From the NCBI RefSeq assembly GCF_014192095.1, contig NZ_JACHXN010000020.1:1-64000 (forward strand): DNA of 64,000 nucleotides. The letters are read 5' to 3'. The notes under the pieces were generated by a model. The model was given only the letters and a program-made list of their open reading frames with translations, did no database searches and had not been told where the DNA came from. Positions within the stretch are counted from its first letter, which is position 1. The number at the start of each line of letters is the position of its first letter. The position numbers and the translations under genes are program-made. This document shows positions 53,383 to 62,801 of the stretch, piece by piece. Source of the stretch: Phyllobacterium trifolii. GTDB taxonomy: Bacteria > Pseudomonadota > Alphaproteobacteria > Rhizobiales > Rhizobiaceae.

Positions 53383-54321
53383 ATGAATGTTCCAAAGCAG
53401 AACATTCCACCGATACATGATGTTGATATACGGCTTCTGCGTATTTTCAAATCTGTAGTCGAATGCGGCGGCCTTTCGGCGGCCGAGTATACACTTGGGG
53501 TGGGTCGGTCCGCGATAAGCAAGCATCTATCGGACCTTGAAGCACGATTGATGGTACGTCTTTGCGAGAGAGGGCGTTCGGGATTTAGCATCACTCCTTA
53601 TGGCGAAACTGTCTACCGTGCCACCATCGAGCTGTTGGACGCGTTAGATCAATTTCGAGCGCAGGTTTCTGCCGCCAAAGGTGTTCTGACTGGCGCTGCA
53701 GATTTGTGCTTGATGGACAACCTCCACCTGGAGCGCGGAAATCCGGTGGCCACCGCATTGAAGAAGTTTTCTCAAAGGTCGCATGGAGTCACGTTGAATG
53801 TTTCAACGGCTGGTCCTGGAGAAGCGGAAGAAGCGGTTTCGGCGAGACTTGCCAATGTAGCAGTGACATCGTCAAATAGTGGTCTGCCGGGATTAACGTA
53901 TAAGGCGCTTGCGGTGCACCGCTCAGCATTATACGCGGCCACAAGCCACCGGCTCGCCTCTATTCGACCGGGAACTGCCCTCAGTGAAATCGACGATCTT
54001 GATATTGTCACGCGAGCTTATCAGCGAAGAGAACATTCTTTGCTTGGTCTCGGTTGGCGGTCTTCCGCGGTCGCGAACGATCAAGAGGCAACTGTGCAAT
54101 TAATCTTGAGTGGCCAATTTGTAGGTGTGCTTACAGAGCATACCGCAGACCCATGGGTGCAAAACGGGAAAATGGTCCGCGTCCCGGTGGAGCAACCCTT
54201 CATCGAAACGTCGACCTACGTCGTGTTCCGCACGAAGTCGAAGAATCTACCGGTGGTTCAGGCCATCGCGCAGGATCTCGCGAATGCCTACGCCGGCGCC
54301 TCTAAAGCAAACGCAGCGTAA
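53383..54321 (+). CDS. LysR-family regulator
   Basis: A 312-residue regulator: HTH at residues about 12-70 (VDIRLLRIFKSVVECGGLSA, then GVGRSAISKHLSDLEARL), effector domain to the end. ATG 53383 has GGAGG 5 bases upstream; ATG 53371 is the alternative. The C-terminal half is homologous to the fragment at 29686-30112. It precedes a broken betaine-type ABC operon in the same direction. Confidence 0.9.
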   Translation: MNVPKQNIPPIHDVDIRLLRIFKSVVECGGLSAAEYTLGVGRSAISKHLSDLEARLMVRLCERGRSGFSITPYGETVYRATIELLDALDQFRAQVSAAKGVLTGAADLCLMDNLHLERGNPVATALKKFSQRSHGVTLNVSTAGPGEAEEAVSARLANVAVTSSNSGLPGLTYKALAVHRSALYAATSHRLASIRPGTALSEIDDLDIVTRAYQRREHSLLGLGWRSSAVANDQEATVQLILSGQFVGVLTEHTADPWVQNGKMVRVPVEQPFIETSTYVVFRTKSKNLPVVQAIAQDLANAYAGASKANAA

Positions 54322-54354
54322 CAGCGAATTTGAAAAATCGGAGCAAGGACAATA

Positions 54355-54952
54355 ATCGCGAAAGTTCAACTAGGGCTCTTGGTAGCTGCAACGCTGTTTC
54401 TGAACGCAAGCGCCACCACCAAGGCTCTTGCGGAGAACGTGAAAATCGGGAGCAAGAACTTTACTGAGCAGTTTGTTGTGGCAGAAATCTATGCCTAAGC
54501 GAAAAGGCGGGTTTCACAGTCGAACGCCATCTCAATCTGGGCGCCACGGCCATCGCTCAGGCAGCATTGATTCACGGCGATATAGATTTTTATCCGGAGT
54601 ATACCGGAACCGCAATGGCGTCGGTTGTCAAAGGCGATCTGTCGGGCTCAGCGAATAAGATTTATGATGATGTAAAACAATTCTACGAACAGAAGTTTCA
54701 ACTGACTTGGCTGAAGCCCTCAAACATCAACAATGGCTATGCCATGCTTGTTAAGCCTGAGCTCGCAGAAAAATACAAGCTTGCAATATTGACGGACCTG
54801 AGCGCGATTTCGAAGGAGCTAATTTTTGGCGCCGAGGCTGGCTACTCGGACAGGACGGATGGTCTGCCGGCTCTAAAGCGGGTTTACCGGATCGTATTTA
54901 AAGAGTTCAAGAATTCGCTAGTCCTAATTTCCGGTATAGCGCACTTCTTGGC
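54355..54952 (+). pseudogene. Glycine betaine/choline-type binding protein pseudogene
   Basis: A signal peptide (LGLLVAATLFLNASATTKALA) is followed by ENVKIGSKNFTEQFVVAEIY, then a stop at 54497 and a frameshift; ATAIAQAALIHGDIDFYPEY and TWLKPSNINNGYAMLVKPEL continue in the next frame. No ATG is at the expected start (ATC). After GLPALKRVY the gene is cut and joined within a few bases to the middle of an ATPase gene. OsmF/OpuCC-type proteins bind quaternary amines. Confidence 0.82.
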
Positions 54953-55696
54953 AACAACATCGATATAGCGGAAAGCGATCCGATCGCACTCAGACGACAG
55001 ATTGGCTATGTGATCCAAAATGTCGGACTTTTCCCACACCTTACAGTGACAGAGAATATCGCTTTAGTGCCAAGGCTTTTGGGTTGGGCAGAGGCGAGAA
55101 TTCGGTCCAGAACTGGCGAGCTCTTGGAGCTTGTGGGTATTGATGCTGGAGAGTTCTCGAGACGATATCCTAAACACCTGTCTGACGGGCAATGGCAGAG
55201 AGTAGGAGTAGCCCGCGCACTAGCAGCCGATCCCCCGATCCTACTGATGGATGAGCCTTTTGGAGCGATCGACCCAATCGCCCGCCACCGACTGCAGAAT
55301 GAGTTGAAACTTATCCTAAAAAAGGTCCGCAAAACCGTTGTGATTGTCACGCACGATATTGACGAAGCTCTCAAGCTTGGTAGCAACGTAGCTGTTATGC
55401 GTGACGGCAAGATCAGCCAGAAAGACAGCCCTAACACTATCCTTCAGAATCCTGCCAACAAATTTGTCGCTGATTTTATTGGCGATGTCCGTGCTCTCCG
55501 GAGACTCGAACTCTTCACGGTTGAGGATGTAATGGTAGCGTCACAAGGCCTACTCACCAGCCGTGAAATCCCCATCAATGAGAGCCTCCACCACGCCCTG
55601 TCGAGGTTGATTTCCCTCCAAGCCGATATGCTAACCGTAACCAAATGTGGAGTCCCCGTGGGAATTGTTCACCGCGACGCCATCTTGAAATTCTAG
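54953..55696 (+). pseudogene. Betaine-type ABC ATPase, 5'-truncated
   Basis: Read from 54953: NNIDIAESDPIALRRQIGYV, then QNVGLFPHLTVTENIALVPR, the signature LSDGQWQRVGVARALA (usual Gly of LSGGQ replaced by Asp), Walker B ILLMDEPFGAID and H-loop VTHDIDEA, then a partial CBS-like tail. Walker A and the first 70 residues are missing. Directly joined to the binding-protein remnant, so a deletion removed the permease genes and both gene ends. GTG 55010 could start a useless product. Confidence 0.85.
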
Positions 55697-55708
55697 TCGG
55701 TAATTCCC

Positions 55709-56293
55709 TCAAGCTTTGCTTCGATCGCTGCCTTGCTCCATGTGCATCTGGGGAATTCTAGCCGGGCAGTTCCCGAATGCTTGTTCGACCGTTACTAAAA
55801 CGACCGACTGAGCCATTGGCCAAATCCGCCGCAACTCGTCCGACGCGGATACGATCTCCGCCTTGCCATTAAGGCGCCCACGTCGTTGGTGCTCAAAGTC
55901 GACAAACAACATTCCAACGTGTGGGTTTTCCGCGATGTTTCCGAGGCTATTATAAAGGCCATTGCCCGCGTAGTCAGGAAACGCCACATGCTGTGCGTCG
56001 ATCACCAATACCGCGGGTAGCGGTTCTCCCGCTGCATTGTATTCTCTAGCCTTAAAACTGGCGTCACAGTGGCCTTTGGCACTGGAGGTGGCAAGGAAGA
56101 AAAAATGCTGAGAGTTAATAAAAGCCGCAAACCCTACGGAAATTGAATCTCGCATCATTCCCTTCAGGTTTTCTTCTTTCCAATCAATGGGACTTGGAAA
56201 GATTGCCCGCATTGCCAACTCGCCCGGGTGACCGAGTGCCAAGTCTGGCTCAATATTTGCCGATTTTAGTGACAAATTGCTGTTCGTGCTCAT
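55709..56293 (-). CDS. Pyridoxamine 5'-phosphate oxidase-like flavin protein
   Basis: This 194-residue protein has the split-barrel FMN-binding pattern: FFFLATSSAKGHCDASFKAR, VLVIDAQHVAFPDYAGNGLY, NIAENPHVGMLFVDFEHQRR and LNGKAEIVS. It probably acts as an FMN or F420-like reductase or detoxifying oxidase. Convergent with the ATPase remnant (12 bases). No partner gene is obvious. Confidence 0.83.
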   Translation of the reverse strand: MSTNSNLSLKSANIEPDLALGHPGELAMRAIFPSPIDWKEENLKGMMRDSISVGFAAFINSQHFFFLATSSAKGHCDASFKAREYNAAGEPLPAVLVIDAQHVAFPDYAGNGLYNSLGNIAENPHVGMLFVDFEHQRRGRLNGKAEIVSASDELRRIWPMAQSVVLVTVEQAFGNCPARIPQMHMEQGSDRSKA

Positions 56294-56651
56294 AGCGACG
56301 TCCTCTTACACGTTTGTTGAGAACATTAATGGACCCGAGGCCTCGTCATCAGAATATTGAATCGCTGCAATGGTTCGTTCCGCCAAATGAAACGCATCCG
56401 GTTCGTTTCACTGAGCTGATGTGGTGGACAGCCCCCGCTCCCAGCATCGCAATGTACTAAAGTGTGGCTGTCGAACTCACTGAGAATGGAAGTAAAAGAA
56501 GATCGTGATGCCAGCACCCAAAACTACAAGAGTGGCGAGGGCGATCAATGCGGGTTTTGGAAACAAAAAAGACGAAAACGACAACGATCGCCACACCGAA
56601 TACCAATAGGATATAGCGAAACTTATTTTTCGACTGCGTGCCGCCAGCTCC
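56294..56651. other. Intergenic stretch with a small membrane-protein remnant
   Basis: On the minus strand 56545-56462 reads KPALIALATLVVLGAGITIF and ends FYFHSQ stop, and a second hydrophobic piece (KFRYILLVFGVAIVVVFVFF) lies in another frame at 56620-56555. This may be the end of a small membrane protein with a frameshift. No start with a ribosome site is seen. The right end meets the ISL3 element. Confidence 0.3.
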
Positions 56652-58386
56652 TGTCGCTTTGCTCTTAAAGGGGTTCATCCTCACTTTCTGTGATTCAGCG
56701 GCAGCATTCTTGCCCTCATCAGTTCTGGGCCGGCGCGACCGTACATTGCTCGCTTCAGCATCTTGAGGCGGTTGATCTGCCCTTCGGCTTGACCGTTGCT
56801 CCAAGGGAGTTCGATTGCATTTTTGACGGCATCAATATCCCGGCGCAAAACGCTGGCGAAACGCATGATCGCCGTGAGTTCGGTGTCAATGGCATTGTCG
56901 ATCCATTCATCCAGTGCCGCCGAATTCCTGCTGCGCAAGATGCCGTTGAAGCGCATGGCCAAGTCACGCATTATGGCGAACGCTGTCGAGCCCTGCTTCA
57001 AAGCATTGACCTTTCTGGTCTGAAGATCTGTCAGCAGGCCGCGCGGTTTTATGCACAAAGCTGCGGCCACCACAGACGAAATCACATGACCGGTATCAGG
57101 ATCGCGGACAGGTTCTGAAACATGCACATCTGGAGGCGGGTCGTCGGGTTGGATGTTTTCGGCTTTACGCCACACCTTCAACAGGCGCTCCAGATTGGAA
57201 CGACTGCCCGTGTAGCCGCGGTTCTTGATATCGTGAAACAGATGGCGCCCAATGCGGTTTCCATTCTTCCGCCATTCAGCCAGAAAAGTTTCAAAATACA
57301 ATGGCGATGTGGGATTCAATGCTGCCCGGTTTCTGTCTCGAGGTGCGTTAGAAGTGAGCCAATTCGCGATGCTGCGGCGCTCGTATCCGGTCCGCCTTGC
57401 AATCTCGCTGTAGGTGAGGCCCTGCTGGCGCAGAGCTTGAAGCGGGGCAAATGTTTCCTGACGGGATTGTCTGTGCTGCAAGCGGGCTCGGCGATGTTGT
57501 GCCGTAGCGCTGGCGATCGCATCTTCGGAGAGAATGGGTCTAACATGGGCGTGGCCATAAACGCTCATCTGTTCCTTGATCGCAGCCCTGAGATTTTGGA
57601 CCAGATGAAAACGGTCAGCCACCTGGCGCGCCTGCGGTGCGCCCTCCCGAGCTGCCTGGGCATACAGGCCACAGCGATCTCGGCTAACAACTTCGATCGT
57701 CGGACGTTCTTGCAACCATGCTTTTGCGCTCTCAACGCTGCGGTCGTCCAGAACATCGACGACCGATTGACGCTCAAGATCGACCATGATCGTGCCGTAC
57801 CGCGAGGAATGCCGCCAGCTCCAATCATCAATGCCCACAACCCGAATATTGTCTTTTTGCATGGACGCCGGATTATTGCGCTTCAATTGCCGCAAGATCG
57901 TGTCGTCACTGACCGGCATGCCGAGCCGATGCATCAAGTATTCACCCGGGCGACCGCCCATCTTGTGGCCAATCAAGCGTACAATCTCGGCCATCCGTTC
58001 CGTTCGTCGCGTGTAGGGTGAAGCAATCTCGGGCAACCTGTCGGTGAAGGTTCGTCGCCCGCATTTCCGGTGCCTACACTGCCACCGGTTCAGTGCGAGT
58101 TTGATTTTCACAACTTGACCCTGAACAGGCAAGTCCTGGAGGCGGCGGTTGTGCCAGCCGTGCCGGTGCCGGCTTCGCCTTCCGCAATCCGGGCAGATAC
58201 CGATAGGTTTCGCAGCGGCAGAAACAACCCAGTTTTCTTCATCTTGAAGGGTGATACCCAGAACTTTGATCCCGGGGCCGGGTGACCATTTCAATTGCGT
58301 TCGCATCCCCGCAGATAGCAATCGCGGCGCTAACACTCTGTTAACCACAGAAATTGAGGATGAACCGTTTCAAGTGTAAATCGACA
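56652..58386 (-). mobile_element. ISL3-family insertion sequence, complete
   Basis: Inner inverted repeats GGTTCATCCTCACTTTCTGT plus G at 56672-56692 and the near complement at 58346-58366 extend outward to TGTCGC (56652) and CGACA (58386). The transposase fills the interior. The ends match those of the deleted element at 15497-15846. No 8-bp target repeat is visible, so one end may have been rearranged. Confidence 0.82.
56681..58348 (-). CDS. ISL3-family transposase
   Basis: This 555-residue transposase has the N-terminal zinc finger (CPDCGRRSRHRHGW, CRHRKCGRRTF), the DDE domain with Asp in VVGIDDWSW, Asp in VSRDRCGLYAQA and Glu in NGQAEGQINRLKMLKRAMYG, and an HTH insert (LTYSEIARRTGYERRSIANW). 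It appears intact. Start at ATG 58348; ATG 58306 is an alternative. Confidence 0.92.
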   Translation of the reverse strand: MVNRVLAPRLLSAGMRTQLKWSPGPGIKVLGITLQDEENWVVSAAAKPIGICPDCGRRSRHRHGWHNRRLQDLPVQGQVVKIKLALNRWQCRHRKCGRRTFTDRLPEIASPYTRRTERMAEIVRLIGHKMGGRPGEYLMHRLGMPVSDDTILRQLKRNNPASMQKDNIRVVGIDDWSWRHSSRYGTIMVDLERQSVVDVLDDRSVESAKAWLQERPTIEVVSRDRCGLYAQAAREGAPQARQVADRFHLVQNLRAAIKEQMSVYGHAHVRPILSEDAIASATAQHRRARLQHRQSRQETFAPLQALRQQGLTYSEIARRTGYERRSIANWLTSNAPRDRNRAALNPTSPLYFETFLAEWRKNGNRIGRHLFHDIKNRGYTGSRSNLERLLKVWRKAENIQPDDPPPDVHVSEPVRDPDTGHVISSVVAAALCIKPRGLLTDLQTRKVNALKQGSTAFAIMRDLAMRFNGILRSRNSAALDEWIDNAIDTELTAIMRFASVLRRDIDAVKNAIELPWSNGQAEGQINRLKMLKRAMYGRAGPELMRARMLPLNHRK

Positions 58387-58410
58387 AGAAGAGAACCAGC
58401 CAACATTTAT

Positions 58411-59221
58411 GGTTGTGTTGCAAAATTTCTGTGGGGTTATAGGTGGCCTTCCGCTCGACACAATTATGCTGTCAGGGCCGCAAACTGTGCTTTGAGTGAG
58501 AGCGCTTTTGTCGAAGCGAAGATGCCTTGTTGCTTACGCATCATGTGAATAAGTTCGATGCCTGCCAAGGTGATATCGGCTGAGGTCTCGGACTTGAAGC
58601 CAAGCATTGAACGTATCCTTCGCTTGATACGCCGGTGATCCTGCTCAATAGTGTTGTTCATATACTTGCTCGACCGGATGGCAATGGGCTTTCCATCTTG
58701 TTGCAATCGAACTTCCGCATCGCTTTGCATAATTGCTATCCGATTGGTCTGGCTACCATCAATAGTGATACGCTGTGGTCTGCCGTGATGAGCCAAAGCC
58801 TTATGAATGAAATGTTTGGCGGCACGCAGGTCCCGTGTCTTGCTGAAATAGAACTCGACGGTATCCCCGTTGTTATCAATGGCACGGTACAGGTACATCC
58901 ATTCGCCCTTTACCCGGACATAGGTCTCATCCAGATTCCATTTGCGTGTGACCTGACGCTTCTTTCTATTGAAGCACTCAAGCAATCTGGGACTGAAATA
59001 TATGATCCAGCGATGCACCGTCGAATGATCCACATCAATGCCGCGCTCTGCCATCATTTCCTTCAGATTGCGAAGGCTGAGATTGTAAGCCAAATACCAA
59101 CGCACGCATAAAAGGATCACTGACTTGTCGAAGTGGCGGCCTTTGAACATCCAATCCCCTGGTGTAATCAAAACCAGAATGATGCAACGGACTTTATTTA
59201 CAAAAACTTTGCAACAGAGCC
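58411..59221 (-). mobile_element. IS6-family insertion sequence (copy A)
   Basis: The ends are GGTTGTGTTGCAAAATTT at 58411 and the complement of GGCTCTGTTGCAAAGTTTTT at 59221. It is 811 bp with one intact transposase. It lies only 24 bp from the ISL3 end. The neighbouring octamers differ, as after cointegrate resolution or deletion. Confidence 0.85.
58464..59171 (-). CDS. IS6-family transposase (copy A)
   Basis: A 235-residue DDE transposase: HTH in LSLRNLKEMMAERGIDVDHS, catalytic Asp in WNLDETYVRVKGEW, Asp in ITIDGSQTNRIAI, Glu in IEQDHRRIKRRIRSM. No disruption. It is related to the IS6 remnant at 14765-14925 (same C-terminal pattern GIELIHMMRKQQG). Confidence 0.93.
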   Translation of the reverse strand: MITPGDWMFKGRHFDKSVILLCVRWYLAYNLSLRNLKEMMAERGIDVDHSTVHRWIIYFSPRLLECFNRKKRQVTRKWNLDETYVRVKGEWMYLYRAIDNNGDTVEFYFSKTRDLRAAKHFIHKALAHHGRPQRITIDGSQTNRIAIMQSDAEVRLQQDGKPIAIRSSKYMNNTIEQDHRRIKRRIRSMLGFKSETSADITLAGIELIHMMRKQQGIFASTKALSLKAQFAALTA

Positions 59222-59497
59222 TTAGAAAGGCGCAGCGACGTCGATGATCTTATCAGGGAGCTGCGAGGTCTCAGCGACGGCAATGTGTGGATCCTCGGTG
59301 GAGGGAAATTGCAGATGGCCTTCATCGAGCGATGCGCACTGGACGAAATCGAGATCTATGTGATGCCGGAGCTCACAGGCGGCGGACGACCACTCTTCCC
59401 CCCTACGGGGTTTCGGAAGGCTCTGCGCTTGCTTCAGGTCAGCGCGCTCGACCAAGGCTGTGTCCGCCTTCATTACGCCTTCGACCGCACTGCTTAG
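59222..59497 (+). pseudogene. RibD-C/dihydrofolate-reductase-like protein, C-terminal fragment
   Basis: Read directly from the IS end: DLIRELRGLSDGNVWILGGG, then KLQMAFIERCALDEIEIYVM, PELTGGGRPLF and ending HYAFDRTA. This is the last half of a RibD C-terminal (DHFR-fold) reductase. The first half has been removed by IS6 copy A. Confidence 0.8.
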
Positions 59498-59530
59498 AAC
59501 GAAATTTCCGCATCGGAGGGCACAATTTGA

Positions 59531-60339
59531 GGCGTTGTCACGGTAACCGAAAGATCGCATGAGATTTCCTCGGTCCCGATTTCAATCGAGTATGCCGGTC
59601 ATGGCTTTCCACTCAGCCATGGCCCTGAGCCGGTGCAGGTGAATACCAAGAGCAGAGTGGTTGTGGCGGATTGGAACGAACAGATTTCGAAGGGCTGAGA
59701 AGGTGGAAACGAAGCGTTGCAAACCTCCTGATGATCGGAAACCCTGCATAGAGCATTCCCGTTTTCGTAACGGTACGTGGGAATTCTCGGCCCGGTTGTT
59801 CAGACCTTTGTGGGAGCGGTGTTCGACATGAGACATGACCTGCCGCTGTGCTGCACCATAGGAACGAAGCTTGTCGGTTATGATGCGTTTGGGCACAAGG
59901 CCTTGCTTTTTCAATAGACGCATCAACAATCGCTTGGCAGCCTTGGTATTGCGGCGGTTCTGAACAATCTCATCAAGTACATAGCCATCCTGATCGACGG
60001 CGCGCCAAAGATAATGTTTCCTGCCGGAAATGGAGATCACCATCTCGTCCAGATGCCAGATATCGTTCGCAGATGGCTGCTTGCGTTGCAACCGGCGAGC
60101 ATAATCTGGTCCGAACTTGATCCCCCATCGGCGAATGGTTTCATAGGATACGACAATGCCGCGCTCAAGCAGCATTTCTTTGACCAGACGAAGGCTCAGC
60201 GGAAACCGGTAATACAACCACACCGCGTGAGCAATGATCTGCGGCGGGAAACGGTGGCGCTTCATAGCTGACGACGGAGCGGTTCATGCACAACCGTTTA
60301 TAGCAAAAGTCGCTGAACCAAAGTTAACGTGATAACCCC
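59531..60339 (-). mobile_element. IS6-type insertion sequence (copy B)
   Basis: The ends GGCGTTGTCACGGTAACC (59531-59548) and the complement of GGGGTTATCACGTTAACT (60322-60339) bound 809 bp with one transposase. It is a different element from copy A and related to the remnant at 377-1150. It truncates the IS5 remnant on its right. Confidence 0.8.
59582..60265 (-). CDS. IS6-type transposase (copy B)
   Basis: A 227-residue transposase: FPLSLRLVKEMLLERGIVVS (HTH), Asp in WHLDEMVISISGRKHYLWRA, Asp in RIITDKLRSYGAA, Glu in NRAENSHVPLRKREC. No disruption. It is the best guide for reading the pseudogene at 429-1099. Confidence 0.92.
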   Translation of the reverse strand: MKRHRFPPQIIAHAVWLYYRFPLSLRLVKEMLLERGIVVSYETIRRWGIKFGPDYARRLQRKQPSANDIWHLDEMVISISGRKHYLWRAVDQDGYVLDEIVQNRRNTKAAKRLLMRLLKKQGLVPKRIITDKLRSYGAAQRQVMSHVEHRSHKGLNNRAENSHVPLRKRECSMQGFRSSGGLQRFVSTFSALRNLFVPIRHNHSALGIHLHRLRAMAEWKAMTGILD

Positions 60340-60341
60340 CC

Positions 60342-60710
60342 GACGGAGCCTATGACGGCAAGCCAACCTACTATTCGATCCTGCAGCATAGCAGCACCGC
60401 GAACGTCGTCATTCCACCTCGGTCGACGGCAGTGGCAGGCGGTGATACCGCACCGCCTGGTCAACGGGAGAAGCACATTGCCGCGATCGCAAACGTAGGT
60501 CGGCTGAAATGGCAGGCTGTTACCGGCTATGGTAAGCGGGCTCTGATCGAAACTGCCATCGATCGGTACAAGGCGCTAATCGGACGACGCTTGCGGGCTC
60601 GCTCTTTCGCCGCTCAGCAGACCGAGGCTGCCATCGGTTGCATCGCTCTCAACCGCATGCTGGCGTGTGGACGCTCGGAGTCTGTCCGGCATCAAATCAG
60701 GCAGGCATAA
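60342..60710 (+). pseudogene. IS5-family transposase, C-terminal fragment
   Basis: Read from the IS6 end: GAYDGKPTYYSILQHSSTAN, then VVIPPRSTAVAGGD, RLKWQAVTGYGKRALIETAI and LNRMLACGRSESVRH. This is the last 120 residues of an IS5-type (ISL2/IS427-like) transposase. The N-terminal part was lost with the IS6 insertion. From 60711 to 60906 nothing is recognisable. Confidence 0.78.
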
Positions 60711-60906
60711 CCGACAACATCAAAGAGCAAAATGCGTTGGATTTCATATCCGCGCACCAACGCCTCCGTCGACCGGCTTCAATTTGCCATCTCGGCAATC
60801 TAAGGAAGGTGTCCTGACCGGTTTGCTATAGGTCGGACCGCCTTTGCGGGCGCGCACAAAAACAACTTGAAGCGACCAAGCTTATCGAGACGTAGAACCG
60901 ATGTAC

Positions 60907-62097
60907 CTAAAGTTCCGGAAGGACCGAGAGTATTTTATCGACATCGTCTTCGTTATTGTAGGCATAGAGTGAAATTCGAAGCAGATCATCCTTCTCTGCC
61001 ACGAGAATTCCTTTCTCTTTCAACCTTTTTTCCAGCGACTGAGCACTGCCGCGCGGAGCTATTGTGACAATGCCGCAGCGTTCGCTCCAACTATCGGATG
61101 TCTTCAGCTCAGCCTTTTGCTGCTTCAGTCCTGCAATAAGCCGGTCCGACAGGGTTTGAACCCTCGCTTCAATGCGTGAAAGTCCAACTGCCCTGATGAT
61201 GCGGGCCGAGCGGCGTTGACACCAGACTCCGACAAAGTTCGGATTTCCATACTCAAAACGATGACCATCGGAGGCGAGTTCCAGGTTGGCAACCTTGCGA
61301 TCGATGGAGGTAAAGCTGAACTTCGATGCGTATGGAGGCAATATCTTGTCGATAAGGCCTGGACGGACATACATGAAGCCCGCGCCAGCAAGGCTGAGCA
61401 TGGTCTTGTGACCACCGCTGACGACCACGTCCGCGCCAAGTTCATCAATGCGTTGATCGAGAATTCCGCACGCTTGAATGGCATCGACGAGGAGTATTGC
61501 ACCGGTCTTGTGCGCGAGTTCAGCAAGTTCGTGCGTGGGACCTCTGTGGCCCGATCCATAGGAAACCCAGGCGACGGACACAACTCGGGTTCGCCCATCG
61601 ATAGCTTCGACGTAACTCGAAAACGGGACGCGGCCATCCGCATCAGCCTTGATGATACGAGCTTCCACACCCTGAAACTCAAGATAGCGCCAGGGAAATG
61701 TATTATTTTCGTGCTCAAGCTCGCTCAAGACCACATTGTCGCCTTTGCGCAAATCGATGCCGTGGGCGACGATGTTTACCCCCTCGGACGTATTCTTGAT
61801 CAAGGAGAGGTTTGCCGGATTTGCGCCGACCATATCCGCAACGTCATGCCGGGCCTTATCGATATTGTCCATCGAAAAAGCCTCACTGCCGGCATTGTCA
61901 TAGACATCGCGCGTCCATTCCTGCATGGCGGCTTCTGTCCAGTAGGGGACGAGAGCCTTGCGTGCCGTATCGAGGTAGACATAATTCTTCGCCGTAGGAA
62001 AAGCCGAACGGAAATTCTCCCAATCCTTGGCGACATCGGCTTTCGACGACGCTGGAGCCTTTGGGCTTCCAAGTGAGATCATGCTCTGCAATTCCAT
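60907..62097 (-). CDS. Class V aminotransferase (cysteine-desulfurase-like)
   Basis: This 396-residue fold-type I PLP enzyme has the Schiff-base Lys231 in SGGHKTMLSLAGAG, the PLP Asp205 in ILLVDAIQACG and the ENNTFPW region. It resembles SufS/isopenicillin-epimerase-type enzymes of secondary metabolism rather than IscS: no cysteine-bearing mobile loop is evident. AAGGA stands 8 bases before the ATG. It is 62 bases downstream of the GntR gene in the same operon, so it may act on the amino acid handled by the OCD-family protein. Confidence 0.85.
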   Translation of the reverse strand: MELQSMISLGSPKAPASSKADVAKDWENFRSAFPTAKNYVYLDTARKALVPYWTEAAMQEWTRDVYDNAGSEAFSMDNIDKARHDVADMVGANPANLSLIKNTSEGVNIVAHGIDLRKGDNVVLSELEHENNTFPWRYLEFQGVEARIIKADADGRVPFSSYVEAIDGRTRVVSVAWVSYGSGHRGPTHELAELAHKTGAILLVDAIQACGILDQRIDELGADVVVSGGHKTMLSLAGAGFMYVRPGLIDKILPPYASKFSFTSIDRKVANLELASDGHRFEYGNPNFVGVWCQRRSARIIRAVGLSRIEARVQTLSDRLIAGLKQQKAELKTSDSWSERCGIVTIAPRGSAQSLEKRLKEKGILVAEKDDLLRISLYAYNNEDDVDKILSVLPEL

Positions 62098-62159
62098 TTA
62101 TTTTGTCCTTGGGCTTGTGATAGTTTTTGCGATCAATTCCGGTGCGTTTCACGCGGGAA

Positions 62160-62801
62160 CTATTCGAACTTCGAAAAGATCTGAGCGCCTGCTGAAAGAG
62201 CGTTGGAAAGATGCTGGTAGATGGCGCGTTGGGCGCCCTCTGGATCCATGGCTTTGATGGCACGCAGGATTTTCAGGTGCTCGGCAACTGTAGCGCGTAC
62301 ACGGTCATGATCGTGATGCCTAGGAAGTTCCATAGTGAGTCCGATCTGGTTGCGCAAACCCGTGTTCAGCCGCAGTAACTCTCGGTTCCCTGCGGCCTCA
62401 TAGATTGCATCGTGAAAATCCCAGCCAAGTTTTTGAATGGTCAAGAGTTCGGAGCTCGGGTCATCGAGAAGCTTTTCGAATTTTTCTTCGAACGATAAGA
62501 GCTGGGATGTGGGACCCCGGGCTGCTGCCAGAAAAGCGGCAATGCCTTCCAAACCCATGCGCACCTCGTAAATGTCCCTCAGGTCAGCAAGTGAAAGCCG
62601 CCTGACGAATGTTCCGCGCCGTGGACTGACTTCAATCAGGCCGTCGCGTTCAAGGTCTTTCAATGCCTCGCGTATTGGGGTGCGACCGAGACCAAGACGC
62701 TCGGACAGTCCGCGCTCGCTGATCGGCTCATCGCTCGGGATTTCACGGACCAGTATGAGCCTGCGAATTTCCTCGTATGCGCGTCGTGAATGTGTTGTCA
62801 C
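62160..62801 (-). CDS. GntR-family regulator, FadR/FCD type
   Basis: A 213-residue regulator with the winged helix at the N-terminus (AYEEIRRLILVREIP, LSERLGLGRTPIREALKDLE, wing VSPRRGTFVRRL) and the FCD ligand domain (RMGLEGIAAFLAAARG, WDFHDAIYEAAGNREL). It overlaps the OCD-family gene by ATGA and probably controls this operon. Confidence 0.9.
   Translation of the reverse strand: MTTHSRRAYEEIRRLILVREIPSDEPISERGLSERLGLGRTPIREALKDLERDGLIEVSPRRGTFVRRLSLADLRDIYEVRMGLEGIAAFLAAARGPTSQLLSFEEKFEKLLDDPSSELLTIQKLGWDFHDAIYEAAGNRELLRLNTGLRNQIGLTMELPRHHDHDRVRATVAEHLKILRAIKAMDPEGAQRAIYQHLSNALSAGAQIFSKFE

Noticed and set aside
56457-56804. Minus-strand frame of 115 codons running from the ISL3 transposase end into the next region
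   Set aside because: Its first part is antisense-frame or IS-end sequence; only the short membrane-like remnants further on are considered, with low confidence.
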